Assembly: GCF_963678635.1 (NCBI RefSeq)
Contig: NC_087069.1
Location: forward strand, 6,681,472-6,745,471
Direction of reading: 5' to 3'
Origin: Symsagittifera roscoffensis
Taxonomy: Eukaryota > Xenacoelomorpha > Acoela > Convolutidae
DNA length: 64,000 nucleotides
Shown: piece after piece, positions 19,354 to 28,744 of the stretch
Numbering within the stretch: the stretch's first letter is position 1
Layout of the letters: every line of letters starts with the position of its first letter
The notes under the pieces: model-generated
Databases searched by the model: none
The model's input: only the letters and a program-made list of their open reading frames with translations
Told to the model about the DNA's origin: nothing
Program-made: the position numbers and the translations under genes

Positions 19354-20580
19354 TTGTCTTTGTGTGTAAAAACTTGAACAAATCAACTAAGTTTTGATTA
19401 TTGAACTTGTTAAACTTTTTGTTTTGATCTAGTTTGGTCAGACCAAACTTTGAAAATGTTGCAATTGTTAAAATTGTTGAAATTATTGATTTTATTTACT
19501 ACTATCTATGTATGTATATAAGGAACATAGGTGAGTATATTTACCTATTTATTCACGACTGAAGTTTTTAACCTGTGTAAGACACAAATTCACTGTGTGG
19601 CGACATGGTAAGTTTGAGTAAACTCGCTCGAGAAGGGTGGGTAACTCAATAACTTTCCTAGCCACAGAGTTTCTTAGTTTTAATATTGAAAGGACCGCAT
19701 AAATGACTGATTATACTTTGTGAGTAGTGTTAAGTTAATTTCAACGGGTGCGTGGCCGTACCACGTCCCACTTTTTAATCAGAGGCGAAAAGAAGTTTGA
19801 TGGCGAGATGACGTAAGTAGTCAGAAAAGAAATTTTATCTAGGACACTCCTCATGGTGCAAATTTTGTGAAAAAGTTGAAAGGCAGTGAGATGTAGTACG
19901 ATGCCATTTGTGAACACGTAGTGAGTTGAGGTGGAGTAGATAAATTTCAATTTCTTATGCGATTTGTAAGATTGGTTACAGAAAACTGGATAACTACTTG
20001 ACGATAACCCGGTGTTTTGCGATCAATAGGGACATTGATGGAGACTTGTCCGGGGAGTATGTGCCATTCTGCCAGATGACACAGCACAACCTTCCGGCGA
20101 CGTAAAAAAGAGTGACTAAAGGCCTTATGAACAAAAAAAAGTGTTGCGACGGAGGGTCAGAGTGTTCTAGAATTTTTATTTTTAAAATTTCGATTGGAAG
20201 AAGAACATTTCTGAGAAATAGAAGAAAGACGGCCATTTTGAACAAAAAGACGAAAAGAGAACCACGATAGAGATTGTGAAGAACAGTCGTGCAAGAAAAT
20301 TACGAAGCCTCTTATCGTGGCAATAACACACGATAAGAACCTTAGCGACGGATATTTGTGGAGAAGGAGGCTTCAGTGGGGGAAGAAATATACCACGCAA
20401 CCCTCCCGGGACACGAATTATAAGAGATAAGAGTGTTATCTCAAGAATATTACGGGAGCGGAGGCTTGGTCCCCCAGAGACTGTCTATGTGAAGGGACTG
20501 TATAGACTGACTATATAGCTGCTATAATGTCATAGATCTTAATTAACACCGTTATTATTTAAAATTTCAGAGCATGAGTA
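19351..20580 (+). other. Putative 3' LTR or 3' noncoding region of the retroelement
   Basis: Noncoding DNA after the polypurine tract. A TATA box (TATATAAGG, 19,515-19,523) would fit an LTR promoter. TGTGTGGCGACATGG at about 19,596 resembles an LTR-end/primer-site junction, though a primer site is not expected here. GACTTGTCCGGGGAG at 20,044-20,058 repeats a motif from the pol linker. No matching copy was recognised upstream of gag, so LTR status is unproven. Confidence 0.4.
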
Positions 20581-21190
20581 GCTAGAAAAAGGAAAGGGTC
20601 AATCCATCTCCAATGGATTTAATATAGAACTGTCACACAAAAACATGTTAAAATAGGTTGTTCGAGCCGTGTTTTTAATGACAATCACGTAGTCTGAGGA
20701 TCCGAGACTCAGCTATGTGGTTGTGTTCGCATGTAAACGAAAGCTGATCAAAAGTTGTTTGACTGATGGCCTAAAAATGCTAACTTTTTACTTTGCCCTA
20801 GACAGACCAGAAAATCAACTGGCAAGGTCGAGACGGTGAAAAACGAGTAGAATTAAGGTAACTGACGCCTGCCAGTCGTTAATAGGTACTTTTTCTACGC
20901 TCCGTCGCTGTGTGATATTTGGGCGAATGTTACACTCCTGGTTGTCCAGCTAAGTTCCAAGCTATCTGAAAACCCTTGACAACGCCCCACACTCGGGCAC
21001 TTTAATAAGGTTACTGGGTTAAAATGCTAGGTTGACCGAAACGATCGAACTTTTAAAACAGTATGGGTATACTATTTAATTAATATAAAGGTTTGATCCA
21101 ACTAATCTGGTGTCAAAGTCACCGTCTTTTTTCGTTTTATGGTTTTTGTTCCTTTTTCTATTCCTTTTTTGGTTTTTGTTTTGCTTTTTG
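20581..21190. other. No gene recognised
   Basis: Moderately AT-rich sequence with a palindromic GAGGATCCGAGACTC at about 20,697 and no convincing ORF or repeat. It may still be part of the retroelement's 3' flank. Confidence 0.3.
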
Positions 21191-21194
21191 TCTT

Positions 21195-21400
21195 TTTGCT
21201 CGTGTTTTTGTCAAAATTTTTGACAAACATTGTTCGACTGCTTCTCTACAAAAATCATTTTTTCATTTGACTTCTAAAAAATGGAATTCACTGCCCGTAA
21301 TTTTGCGCAATTTAGAAAAATCGAAAACAGAATTCAAGAAAAAATTGAAAGAATTTTACGTGAGTGAATTGAGAAACAATCCTATATGTACTAAAATTTT
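21195..21400 (+). pseudogene. LINE reverse-transcriptase C-terminal tail fragment
   Basis: The end of a short plus-strand ORF reads KSFFHLTSKKWNSLPVILRN followed by FKKKLKEFY. The pattern W-N-x-L-P, then about ten residues and FK-x-x-LK, is the common C-terminal tail of CR1/Jockey-type LINE proteins. No RT domain is upstream, so this is a 3' fragment. Confidence 0.55.
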
Positions 21401-21604
21401 TTTTTTTTTTCAAATTGGAAAGTTTGAATTTTCATAAAATTTTTATGTCAGCTCCATAGCATCATCATAAGTGATTTAACTGACTTTGTTAAACTCAACT
21501 TATATGACTCCATCATTAATAAACTGTAAAAACGACATAGTAGACTTACATCAAAGGAACAAAGGAGCACCGGAATTGGGAAGGCAAAAACGTAATAAAC
21601 TGCA

Positions 21605-22400
21605 CAAGACTAGATGGCCCGACTGACAATCATAGTGGCGTTTCCTCTCATGAGGCACACTGAGAGGCTCTGGAGAAGGCGAACTGGGGCAACACGAGCG
21701 TCACGTGAGCCAGAACGTCTGGCATCAGCGAGGATAGCAACTGACTTGAGGGTTTTGATAGCTAAAGCGGACCAACCCCCGAGCGTTTCGACTGCTAACG
21801 TGTAAAAACTGATTCCTTGTTCCTCACAGTTTTTCTCGTGTTTCGAAAATTTGCGGTCCTCAGCAACTTCCAGGGACGCCCCGGGGGTCTCCGCCGCACG
21901 AGAGAGAAGAGATAACTGCAGCGGGGATGTCACGGTGACGTCGAAAGCAGCTGGGCGACCAGCGCTCCAAGTAGGGATAAAAATATCGCCGGGTCTCGTT
22001 CTCCAGGGATGAGGTTCCGTTGCTCCTTGATGGGGGCTAAAGAGGCAGCCGTGGTAGCATTGAAAATAATGTCCCGTAGTCTGTCGTGACGGGAGATCCG
22101 GCCACCACTCCCCCCACATGCGACAGCGTGGTCCCCGAGGACGTCCAGAATGCCAGACGGACACGCTGGGCACCTACGAGCAGACGCAAACACAGGAAGA
22201 CCAAGGCGGTATCTGACAGCAGCTTGGAACTCAGCAGGTGCAGGCCAAGACCTTTAAGGGGACTGCGGTAAGCCAAGCGCCGGCGTTAGGCAGAGAGAGC
22301 GACTGAAGACGAGCTTGCTCGCGGGAATCGGGAAGAGACGAGAAGAAAGCGTTGTAGGTGGCCTTATCGAGTTTCTCTTGGAAAGCTTCTTGAGTAAAAC
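21605..22400 (-). pseudogene. Broken LINE C-terminus with restriction-like endonuclease
   Basis: Read on the minus strand from 22,400, three frames in turn carry ARLQSLSLPNAGAWLTAVP, a LGLHLL stretch, CPACPSGILDVLGDHAVAC (CCHC-type zinc site), ISRHDRLRD, then RPGDIFIPTWSAGRPAAFDV. Zinc site, RH(N/D)xxRD and a later RPDxxx...xFDV are the usual order for restriction-like endonuclease LINEs. At least two frameshifts disrupt it. GC content is higher than in the flanks. Clade not assigned. Confidence 0.65.
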
Positions 22401-22625
22401 CGGGAGTGTTAATGTACTAAAACAAATACGTGGCGTGATTTCCGTTTTTGCTAGTTCTATTTTTTTTAATTCAGTTTAATTTTTCACACATTGCTTGAAA
22501 GAGAAACTGTATATACTTTCTCTTCATGTCAGTTTGGATAAAACATCAAATCGAAAAATTATGACTCAAGTAACAAAAAAGTATGGAAATTGTCATAATC
22601 GATGAAATAATGATTACGTAATAAC

Positions 22626-22845
22626 GGAGTGCAGCCAGTATTTAGACAGCCGCGTATTCATACTGATCAGTATTTAGACAAATACTGTATGAACCAATCA
22701 GAATCGAGAAAAAACATAAATAATCCAAAATAAATAATAATTATTTATTAATTTCTTCTTTTTCTCGATTCTGATTGGTTGAAACAGTATTTGTCTAAAT
22801 ACTGACCAGTATGAATACGCGGCTGTCTAAATACTGACATGTAAC
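22626..22845. mobile_element. MITE with about 80-bp terminal inverted repeats
   Basis: Arms 22,636-22,716 and 22,756-22,836 are near-perfect inverted copies beginning CAGTATTTAGACAGCCGCG; the core between them is AT-rich. Within each arm CAGTATTTAGACA occurs twice. The 9-mer CGTAATAAC lies at both flanks (22,617-22,625 and 22,846-22,854), a plausible target-site duplication, close to the 8 bp typical of hAT elements. No ORF; non-autonomous. Confidence 0.8.
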
Positions 22846-22954
22846 CGTAATAACAGATGTAAGAATGTGATTGGTTAAAAATTTCTAACATGTTCTGCTT
22901 GAATTTCATACATGATCTTTGATCATTTTATTGTAAATAAAAAAGTTTTATATC

Positions 22955-22979
22955 CTGACGATGCACAAATTGTGCGAAA
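22955..22979 (+). ncRNA. Hammerhead-ribozyme-like core
   Basis: CTGACGA, then the hairpin GCACAAATTGTGC, then GAAA. This matches the CUGANGA / stem II / GAAA core of hammerhead ribozymes, which occur in animal retroelements such as Penelope-like elements. The cleavage-site strand and stems I and III were not located, so this could be a relic or chance. Confidence 0.35.
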
Positions 22980-23287
22980 ACGTTTGAATTAACAATTTCA
23001 AAAAATTCTGTATATACTCTGTATATACGCTGTATAATTGGACTATCTGTAAAATTGTTTGTAAAGTTTTATTACCAGCTTGTTCCTAATTCTTAAATCT
23101 TCAGTTTTCTATAGTATCCGAAACTTCATATACTTTAATCAACCAATTTCCGAACTAACCGATTTTGTTTTTTTTTGTTTTGTTTATTGCTTGTTTTCTG
23201 ATGTTTTGTTTTTGTTTGATGTAACCAATGAATTTATAACCAATTTTATTATTTACACTTTGCTACACTGATGCCTCGGCTCTTTAT

Positions 23288-23300
23288 TGTATAGTAATTC
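23288..23300. repeat. Left target-site duplication of the LINE (13 bp)
   Basis: TGTATAGTAATTC, identical to 27,146-27,158, brackets the LINE exactly. Confidence 0.9.
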
Positions 23301-26300
23301 TCTCTCTCTCTCTCTCTCGGGTATTCACCCTGTTAGGGTCCCCCATGTCGCTTTCTACAGCTCCTGGTCATATGTCTCGCTAGGTTGGTTGCTGATACCA
23401 TTTTGTTGCACATTGGACATTCCTTTGTTGCCGGGACGTACTTGGTTGGGCTTGTTGTTCCTCGACATTTCTTCTCGTGATTCTTCAGGTTTGTTTTCGT
23501 TGGGAATTTGGCGTGGCATTTGATGCACGTATGTTCTGCGTTCTCTCTGTGCATTCTTCTTATATGCACTGCCCGATCAGCTCTAGATTTGCAGACTTTT
23601 TCGCATTGGCTACACCCGAGATTGACGCTTTCCTCTCTTTGTGAGCGTTTTATTATGCCTCCTTCCCATCCATTCTCTTGGGATTCCTCCCATCTTTCCA
23701 GATGTGTCATTCTGTTCTTTATAATTGTTTTCCATTGCTTTCTGTCTTTTGCCATCTCTTCGATATCTAGTTGGTCAATTCCTGCTTCGCACATCAATTT
23801 GATCCATTGTCTGGGAGTACAACGGTACTTTGCTCTCGGTTTTTCAGTTTCTTCTAACTTGCTTAACCAACCAAAAGTTACGTGCTTCACTCTTCTGTCG
23901 TCGGGCATACGTATCATATGTCCTAGGCGTTCCATACTCCGTTTTTCGATTTTACTTCTGACTGATCTTATTCTGAGTTCTTTCCTTACATTCCAACTGT
24001 TTTTGTGTTTTTGTTCCATTTCCTTCAGCTGTGGTTGGGTTTTTGAACTCCAAACATAACGGTAACATTGGTCTACCTTCCTTTGGATTCTGTTTATTTC
24101 TGACACATTCCAGGTCCGTACTTGGCAGTTGTACAACATGGTGCTTTCTACTACTGCCTCAACTACACGCGCTTGCGTTCTTTTAGTTAACCTTGAGTTT
24201 TTGAGGCGTCTTTTGACCTTTGTCCAAGCTCCCATCCCGCGTTGTAATCGTACTTTTGTGTCTTCAGCTTCTCCCAGCCAAAGGCCCAAGAATCTGGTTC
24301 CTGCCGCACTGGTTTCACCAAGAGTTATGTTTTCCTCTTTAGAATCGTTTGTCTTTTCCTCGAAGAGGCCCATTACTCTTTTGGTGGTGTCTCTTGCGAC
24401 ATCCATACTTTCCCTATTACTCAAGATAGTAGTGTCATCAGCGAACAAGGCGTATTTGAGGTCTATATGCTTCGCTTCAGCATTTTGTTTGTCTCTCCTT
24501 TGTGTCATGCAGGTGTTTCCAGGTACGTAAGTGATTCTTATTCCATTGTCTTCCCTTTGTTTTTCTGCTGCTCTTATTGTGATCTGATGAAATATGTTGA
24601 AAAGCATTGGGGAAGAAGGACATCCCTCTCTCAATCCTCTTTGAGGTATCCATTCGGAGCTAACTTCCTTATTACCTTTCACTTTGTAAGAAGTTACTTC
24701 GTGTAGTTCCTTTAATCGTCCTAGGAAATTATCTTCGAACCCATAGCTTTCCAGTATTTTCCACAATAGTGGTCGATTGATTCTTGGATAAGCTTTTCTC
24801 AGATCTAATAGGCACGCTCCGTCTCTATTCAGACTTTGTGATTCGCATATCCTTCGGTTATCTTCCTGTAGTCTGACCATTATTTGGGTGGTGTCGGCCG
24901 TAGATCTGTGTTGTCTGAAACCATCTTGATTATCATCTAGGGCGCCAAATTCCTCGCCCCAATCCCGGAGTCGTGTTGTTAAAATTCTAGCGAGAATTCG
25001 GCTCACCATGGATAACAGGCATACACCGCGGAAATTATCGGGGTTGTCCTTCGCTCCTTTCTTGTGCAGAGGAATAATGATTCCCACTTTGACTATATCA
25101 TCCCAATATTCCGCTGATGTTGTGAACATGGTTTGTATCACTTTTACTATTCTCTTTTGGAATTCTATTGGAGCTGACTTCAGGTAGATCATTCGGATGT
25201 CGTCCTCGCCCGGTGCTTTTTCCTTAACCTTCGCCCACTCTTTGATAATTTCTTCTTCTGAAGGCATTGTACTGCACTCCTTGGCCTTTTGACGTCCCTC
25301 CGGTGTCGTTTGAGCGAACTCTCGTATGAGCCTCCTCGACTGGATCTTCTCTGTCAGTCCATTTTCTTCGCGTTTTTCTTGCACTTTCTGGAAGTGTTGC
25401 TTAAAAGTTTCCGCTGGGATTACTGTTGCTTTAGAATTAGGTACTGCGTAATCTCTAAGTCCTAGCTGCTTGAGGATGCTGTACATCTCCCCGATATCTT
25501 GCCTACGCATAGCTTCCTCGCATTTGACTAAGAGAGCTTCCCACCATTCTGTTTCCCACTCTCTGAGTCTCTGTTTATACTCTTTTCGTACTGTTTTAAG
25601 CTCTTCCCTTGCATTGTACCTTTGCACCTCGTTTGTTGCCTCGTTCCGTTTTTTGACTGCCCTTTGAATTCCGCTTTTGAACTCTCTTGCTTGGTCTTCA
25701 TGGCCTACCATCCATTGACTGGTTTTGCTTCTTGTATCTTCTAACCCACAAGCAGCCTTGGCTGCCCTTTTCATGGTTTCTGCTAATTCTGTCCAAGAGG
25801 GTTCGTTTGAAAGGGAGGCCTTGCTTATGTGTTCCTGATACGCATCATGATGTTTTTTGATGCGTAGCTTCCGCCAGTCTAATTTCTCTTGTTTTGTACG
25901 GTTGAATCTTTCCTTCTTTTCTCTGAAGCTCACTTTAATCATCTTGGGCCTATGATCGGACCATCTGTCTTCCCGTACCACCTTCATATCTTTGATGATT
26001 AAATTTCTGTGTCTCTTAGCTAAGAAGTAATCCAGCTCGTACCAATTACCTGTTCTTGGATGACACCACGTACCTCTATTATTCTTTCTAAAGTAGGTGT
26101 CCACGATGTACAGGTTATTGTTTTCCGCCCACTCGACGACTTCGTCTCCTGCTACCGAGTTTGCTCGTAACCCGAACTTTCCCAGAGTCCTCTCTTTTCC
26201 CGTATTATCTTGTCTGCCTATTTGAGCATTGTGGTCTCCTCCTATGAGCAACATTTCGTCCTTTTTCCTACACGATATCGCTGTCTCTAGCTGTTTTCGG

Positions 26301-27145
26301 TATTCGTCGATTTCTATATCATTCGGCGATACTGGCTGGTAGACTGCGATCAGCTTAACGTTGTTCACTGTTACCATGGCTACTCGTTCGGTCAACCATT
26401 TTTGGCTCCCTTGCTTCTTCCACTCTTGGGCCCAATGGTTTCTTAAGATAATACCGGCTCTTTTCCCATGGATTAGGACTGAGTCCTCTTCGTACCACCA
26501 TACCCCCTCCTCTTTTGAGGATATTTCCGACAGCAGGATAACATCCCATTTGTTCTCCTGTACTGCTGCTAGGATATGCTGAATTCGACCTCGTCCATCC
26601 ACCTGGATTTTGCACCTCTGCAGGTTCCACGTGATTATCTCAGAGTCAAAGTTGGTTCTCTTTGAGAATTTCTGGTTCACTTTCCTTCTCCACCGTTCTT
26701 TCTCTTTCTTTCTCGCTTTCCCCGTTAGGTGCTCCTTCCCTACTTTGCTCCGGTTTGCTAGCATACGCGTCCATTTGGAACCTCTTTTTTCACTGCGTCT
26801 TTCTTTCCTCTTCCGTGCTCGCATCTCCCGAAGCTTCTGTTCAGCCCACCTGTTGATGTCCACTGTCCTCGGCCCGGGGTTCGGATGTATGTCCATCAGG
26901 CACCATTTTACAATCCTAGCCTGGTGTCGTTCGTCAACCTTGAGCACCCGGCCGTTGAGGCGACTTTTATAGCCTACAGGTTGTTTTAGGAGGTGCTCGG
27001 TTCGGCTATTGCCGGGCCGCTCCCTTCCCAAAAAGGGTCCTTGAAACGATTTCCTTGCGTAGTCGTTTCCTCTTCTCCTTCTTGAGGTGATGTTGCTTTT
27101 GTGGTATCGCTTTCCACCGCGCGTAGGTACAACATCTGGGAAGCA
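23301..27145 (-). mobile_element. Recent APE-type non-LTR retrotransposon (LINE) insertion
   Basis: 3,845 bp between perfect 13-bp direct repeats. One long intact ORF fills nearly all of it. The 3' untranslated part is only about 32 bases: a GGGTGAATACCC hairpin followed by a GA dinucleotide run, like the very short, simple-repeat 3' ends of RTE-type LINEs. The open frame begins with the first codon after the duplication and has no upstream ATG, so the copy is probably 5'-truncated. Confidence 0.9.
23333..27145 (-). CDS. LINE polyprotein: 2A-like peptide, APE endonuclease, RT, three zinc fingers
   Basis: About 1,270 codons without a stop. A 2A-like ribosome-skipping motif, DIHPNPGP, lies at 26,870-26,893. 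The EEP/APE endonuclease follows (about residues 170-420): ITWNLQ, LSEISS, AVYQP, GGDHNAQIG, ELDYFL and SDHRP. The RT (about 680-960) has IIPLHKKG, DGFRQHRST, LLDLRKAYPRI and the catalytic FADD. The tail has GHMIRMPDDRR, common in RTE-like LINEs, and ends in three C2-H2/C2-HC zinc fingers starting CSQC, CIKC and CPMC. The first in-frame ATG is two codons before the 2A core, so the real start may be lost or non-AUG. Lack of stops and a perfect target duplication imply recent insertion. Clade RTE-like is an inference. Confidence 0.9.
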   Translation of the reverse strand, partial: CFPDVVPTRGGKRYHKSNITSRRRRGNDYARKSFQGPFLGRERPGNSRTEHLLKQPVGYKSRLNGRVLKVDERHQARIVKWCLMDIHPNPGPRTVDINRWAEQKLREMRARKRKERRSEKRGSKWTRMLANRSKVGKEHLTGKARKKEKERWRRKVNQKFSKRTNFDSEIITWNLQRCKIQVDGRGRIQHILAAVQENKWDVILLSEISSKEEGVWWYEEDSVLIHGKRAGIILRNHWAQEWKKQGSQKWLTERVAMVTVNNVKLIAVYQPVSPNDIEIDEYRKQLETAISCRKKDEMLLIGGDHNAQIGRQDNTGKERTLGKFGLRANSVAGDEVVEWAENNNLYIVDTYFRKNNRGTWCHPRTGNWYELDYFLAKRHRNLIIKDMKVVREDRWSDHRPKMIKVSFREKKERFNRTKQEKLDWRKLRIKKHHDAYQEHISKASLSNEPSWTELAETMKRAAKAACGLEDTRSKTSQWMVGHEDQAREFKSGIQRAVKKRNEATNEVQRYNAREELKTVRKEYKQRLREWETEWWEALLVKCEEAMRRQDIGEMYSILKQLGLRDYAVPNSKATVIPAETFKQHFQKVQEKREENGLTEKIQSRRLIREFAQTTPEGRQKAKECSTMPSEEEIIKEWAKVKEKAPGEDDIRMIYLKSAPIEFQKRIVKVIQTMFTTSAEYWDDIVKVGIIIPLHKKGAKDNPDNFRGVCLLSMVSRILARILTTRLRDWGEEFGALDDNQDGFRQHRSTADTTQIMVRLQEDNRRICESQSLNRDGACLLDLRKAYPRINRPLLWKILESYGFEDNFLGRLKELHEVTSYKVKGNKEVSSEWIPQRGLREGCPSSPMLFNIFHQITIRAAEKQREDNGIRITYVPGNTCMTQRRDKQNAEAKHIDLKYALFADDTTILSNRESMDVARDTTKRVMGLFEEKTNDSKEENITLGETSAAGTRFLGLWLGEAEDTKVRLQRGMGAWTKVKRRLKNSRLTKRTQARVVEAVVESTMLYNCQVRTWNVSEINRIQRKVDQCYRYVWSSKTQPQLKEMEQKHKNSWNVRKELRIRSVRSKIEKRSMERLGHMIRMPDDRRVKHVTFGWLSKLEETEKPRAKYRCTPRQWIKLMCEAGIDQLDIEEMAKDRKQWKTIIKNRMTHLERWEESQENGWEGGIIKRSQREESVNLGCSQCEKVCKSRADRAVHIRRMHRENAEHTCIKCHAKFPTKTNLKNHEKKCRGTTSPTKYVPATKECPMCNKMVSATNLARHMTRSCRKRHGGP

Positions 27146-27158
27146 TGTATAGTAATTC
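27146..27158. repeat. Right target-site duplication of the LINE (13 bp)
   Basis: Second copy of TGTATAGTAATTC; the next base differs from that after the left copy, which fixes the length at 13. Confidence 0.9.
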
Positions 27159-27339
27159 AAGTTTTCTTTCTTCTTCTTCTTTTAATGAGGAAAAAGTGTC
27201 TCTGGCCCTCGAGTCAAGTGTGACTTCACTGAACGACTGTTACATCTCGAAAAGCTCAATAAAAATGTTCTAGTCGTCTCAACCGCTTCAATGTGAAAAA
27301 TTCAAGCCCTTACAAAAATTGGGAACCGATAGATTAGGG

Positions 27340-27515
27340 TATTTTTTATTCAACTGGGGCGTTATTGTATGACCAAATAAATTTTTTGAAAAGATTAGTG
27401 TATTTTTTAGATTCAACTGGCGTTATTGTATGACCAAATAAATTTTTTGAAAAGATTAGTGTATTTTTTAGATTCAACTGGCGTTATTGTATGACAAATC
27501 AATTTTTTCAGTAAA
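27340..27515. repeat. 61-bp tandem repeat, nearly three copies
   Basis: GTTATTGTATGACCAAATAA starts at 27,361 and 27,422; a diverged third copy starts at 27,483. The sequence is AT-rich and noncoding. Confidence 0.85.
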
Positions 27516-27596
27516 AAGAAATGCTGGAGAGTCTAAATACGATGAGATGATTGCTATTGATTAGTCGCTTTGCTCGAGTTGCAATTTAAAACTTTA

Positions 27597-28046
27597 ATGA
27601 AAATGCAATATCCAACTGGCTCAAATCAAATGTAAGTGTGTTTTTTAAATTTTTTGAATATTAGCTAATCAGCAATAAACCTGTTGAAAAATGACTGTTT
27701 CAGAAAAGGTTCAAAGAATTGGGCAGACCGTAGCCCTGTTTCTTCGACGTTTTTGCAGCGTAAAGTCACGTCTCACAGCTCATATAAGAATCTGCATCCT
27801 CCAAATGCACTGCCGAGCTATACGACATTCGAAAATGCCAACAGTAGAGCCGTATTAGAAATGTCTCGCCAGTCGGGAAGGAGCGAGGACTGTTATGTCA
27901 ATCTTAGAAATATAATGGGAACAAAGCCTTCATCTCCTGCTAAGCATTCCAAGAACACGTATAAAACTTTTCCTTGCTTCTTGAAAGCCGTAACACATTT
28001 TTATTGCTTCATTTGCTCAGCGATCATATTTTTCCCGAGGACATGA
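27597..28046 (+). CDS. Candidate two-exon small protein gene, unrecognised
   Basis: ATG 27,597 begins an 11-codon exon ending at 27,631 before GTAAGT. A pyrimidine-rich acceptor ending CAG precedes 27,704, and joining them keeps the frame (phase 2) into a 343-nt exon closed by TGA at 28,044-28,046. The predicted product is about 125 residues: polar Ser/Thr-rich, with a hydrophobic C-terminal stretch (FLKAVTHFYCFICSAIIFF) that could be a membrane anchor. No homologue recognised. It could equally be a chance ORF beside splice-like signals, or part of a larger gene. Confidence 0.35.
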
Positions 28047-28196
28047 AAGTGTCAGTTATTTGAGCGCTCTTAGCTGAATTTAGTTGAAAGTCCTAACTTA
28101 ATCGATTTATGCACTGCTTATTAAACTTATTAAATATAAACTTATAAATAGATTTCTCTTCCCTCGTTCAAACTGTGTGTTTTCAGAAAAGTTGTA

Positions 28197-28725
28197 GCTA
28201 GGAACAAGAACACCTTATTCGAAGCGAAAAAAGTCCCGGTACTACTATGATAGTGGTCCCTTGAAAATAACCAGGTCCCTTGAGAATACGACACCTAGAG
28301 CTCTCAAATCGTTTAATAATTATGATTACGCCTTTCAGAAAGATGTCGCAGTATATTTTCAAACAAATTTCATGTTTTGTTACCTCTCAAACCTCCCCCT
28401 CGCCCTTTTAATGTTGAAAATTTAAAAAAAAAACCGCCGATAGTGGGTTTTGATGACGAATAAGTCAACCCTATTATATGGTTGTTAAACCGTAAAATAA
28501 AGTAAAGCGAGCAAATTTCAATATATAAACAACAATGATTACAATTTTCAGTCTGAAAAGTTTTAGGCTGAACATATTTTGCAAGATTTTTGAATTGAAT
28601 AATTTATGCACAAATTAGTTTTCAAAATTATAACATGCGAAATGCATGCGGGACCTGTCTATGATAGTTGCTTTTTCGAGGGACCACTCTATCATAGTAG
28701 TACCAAAGTCCCGTCCGTTCCTAGC
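28197..28725. mobile_element. Inverted-repeat (MITE-like) element of about 0.53 kb
   Basis: Outer GCTAGGAAC (28,197) pairs with GTTCCTAGC (28,717-28,725). Inner arms GGTACTACTATGATAG plus TGGTCCC (28,238-28,262) pair with GGGACCACTCTATCATAGTA (about 28,680) running into GTACC. The interior is AT-rich and noncoding. No clear target duplication was seen. Confidence 0.6.
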
Positions 28726-28744
28726 CGTGGATGGGTGAAAACCA

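Larger units (their letters stand above)
1140..20580 (+). mobile_element. Giant Ty3/gypsy-type LTR retroelement with extra ORFs (ends approximate)
   Basis: A plus-strand block with much higher GC and strong coding content than its flanks. In order: leader ORFs, gag-protease-RT-RNase H-integrase, macro-domain ORFs, coiled-coil ORF, double-SGNH ORF, three unrecognised ORFs, a 28-nt polypurine tract, then a TATA-bearing noncoding segment. Base composition, one orientation, close ORF packing and a 13-15-nt motif shared between pol and the 3' noncoding part argue for a single element. Pol is broken by at least two frameshifts, so this copy is probably defective. Terminal repeats were not paired by eye; both outer limits are estimates. 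An alternative is two elements nested or fused near 11.4 kb. Confidence 0.75.

Noticed and set aside
24129-24530. Plus-strand ORFs across 23.5-27 kb
   Set aside because: Complement of the intact LINE ORF; low-complexity Leu/Ser translations.
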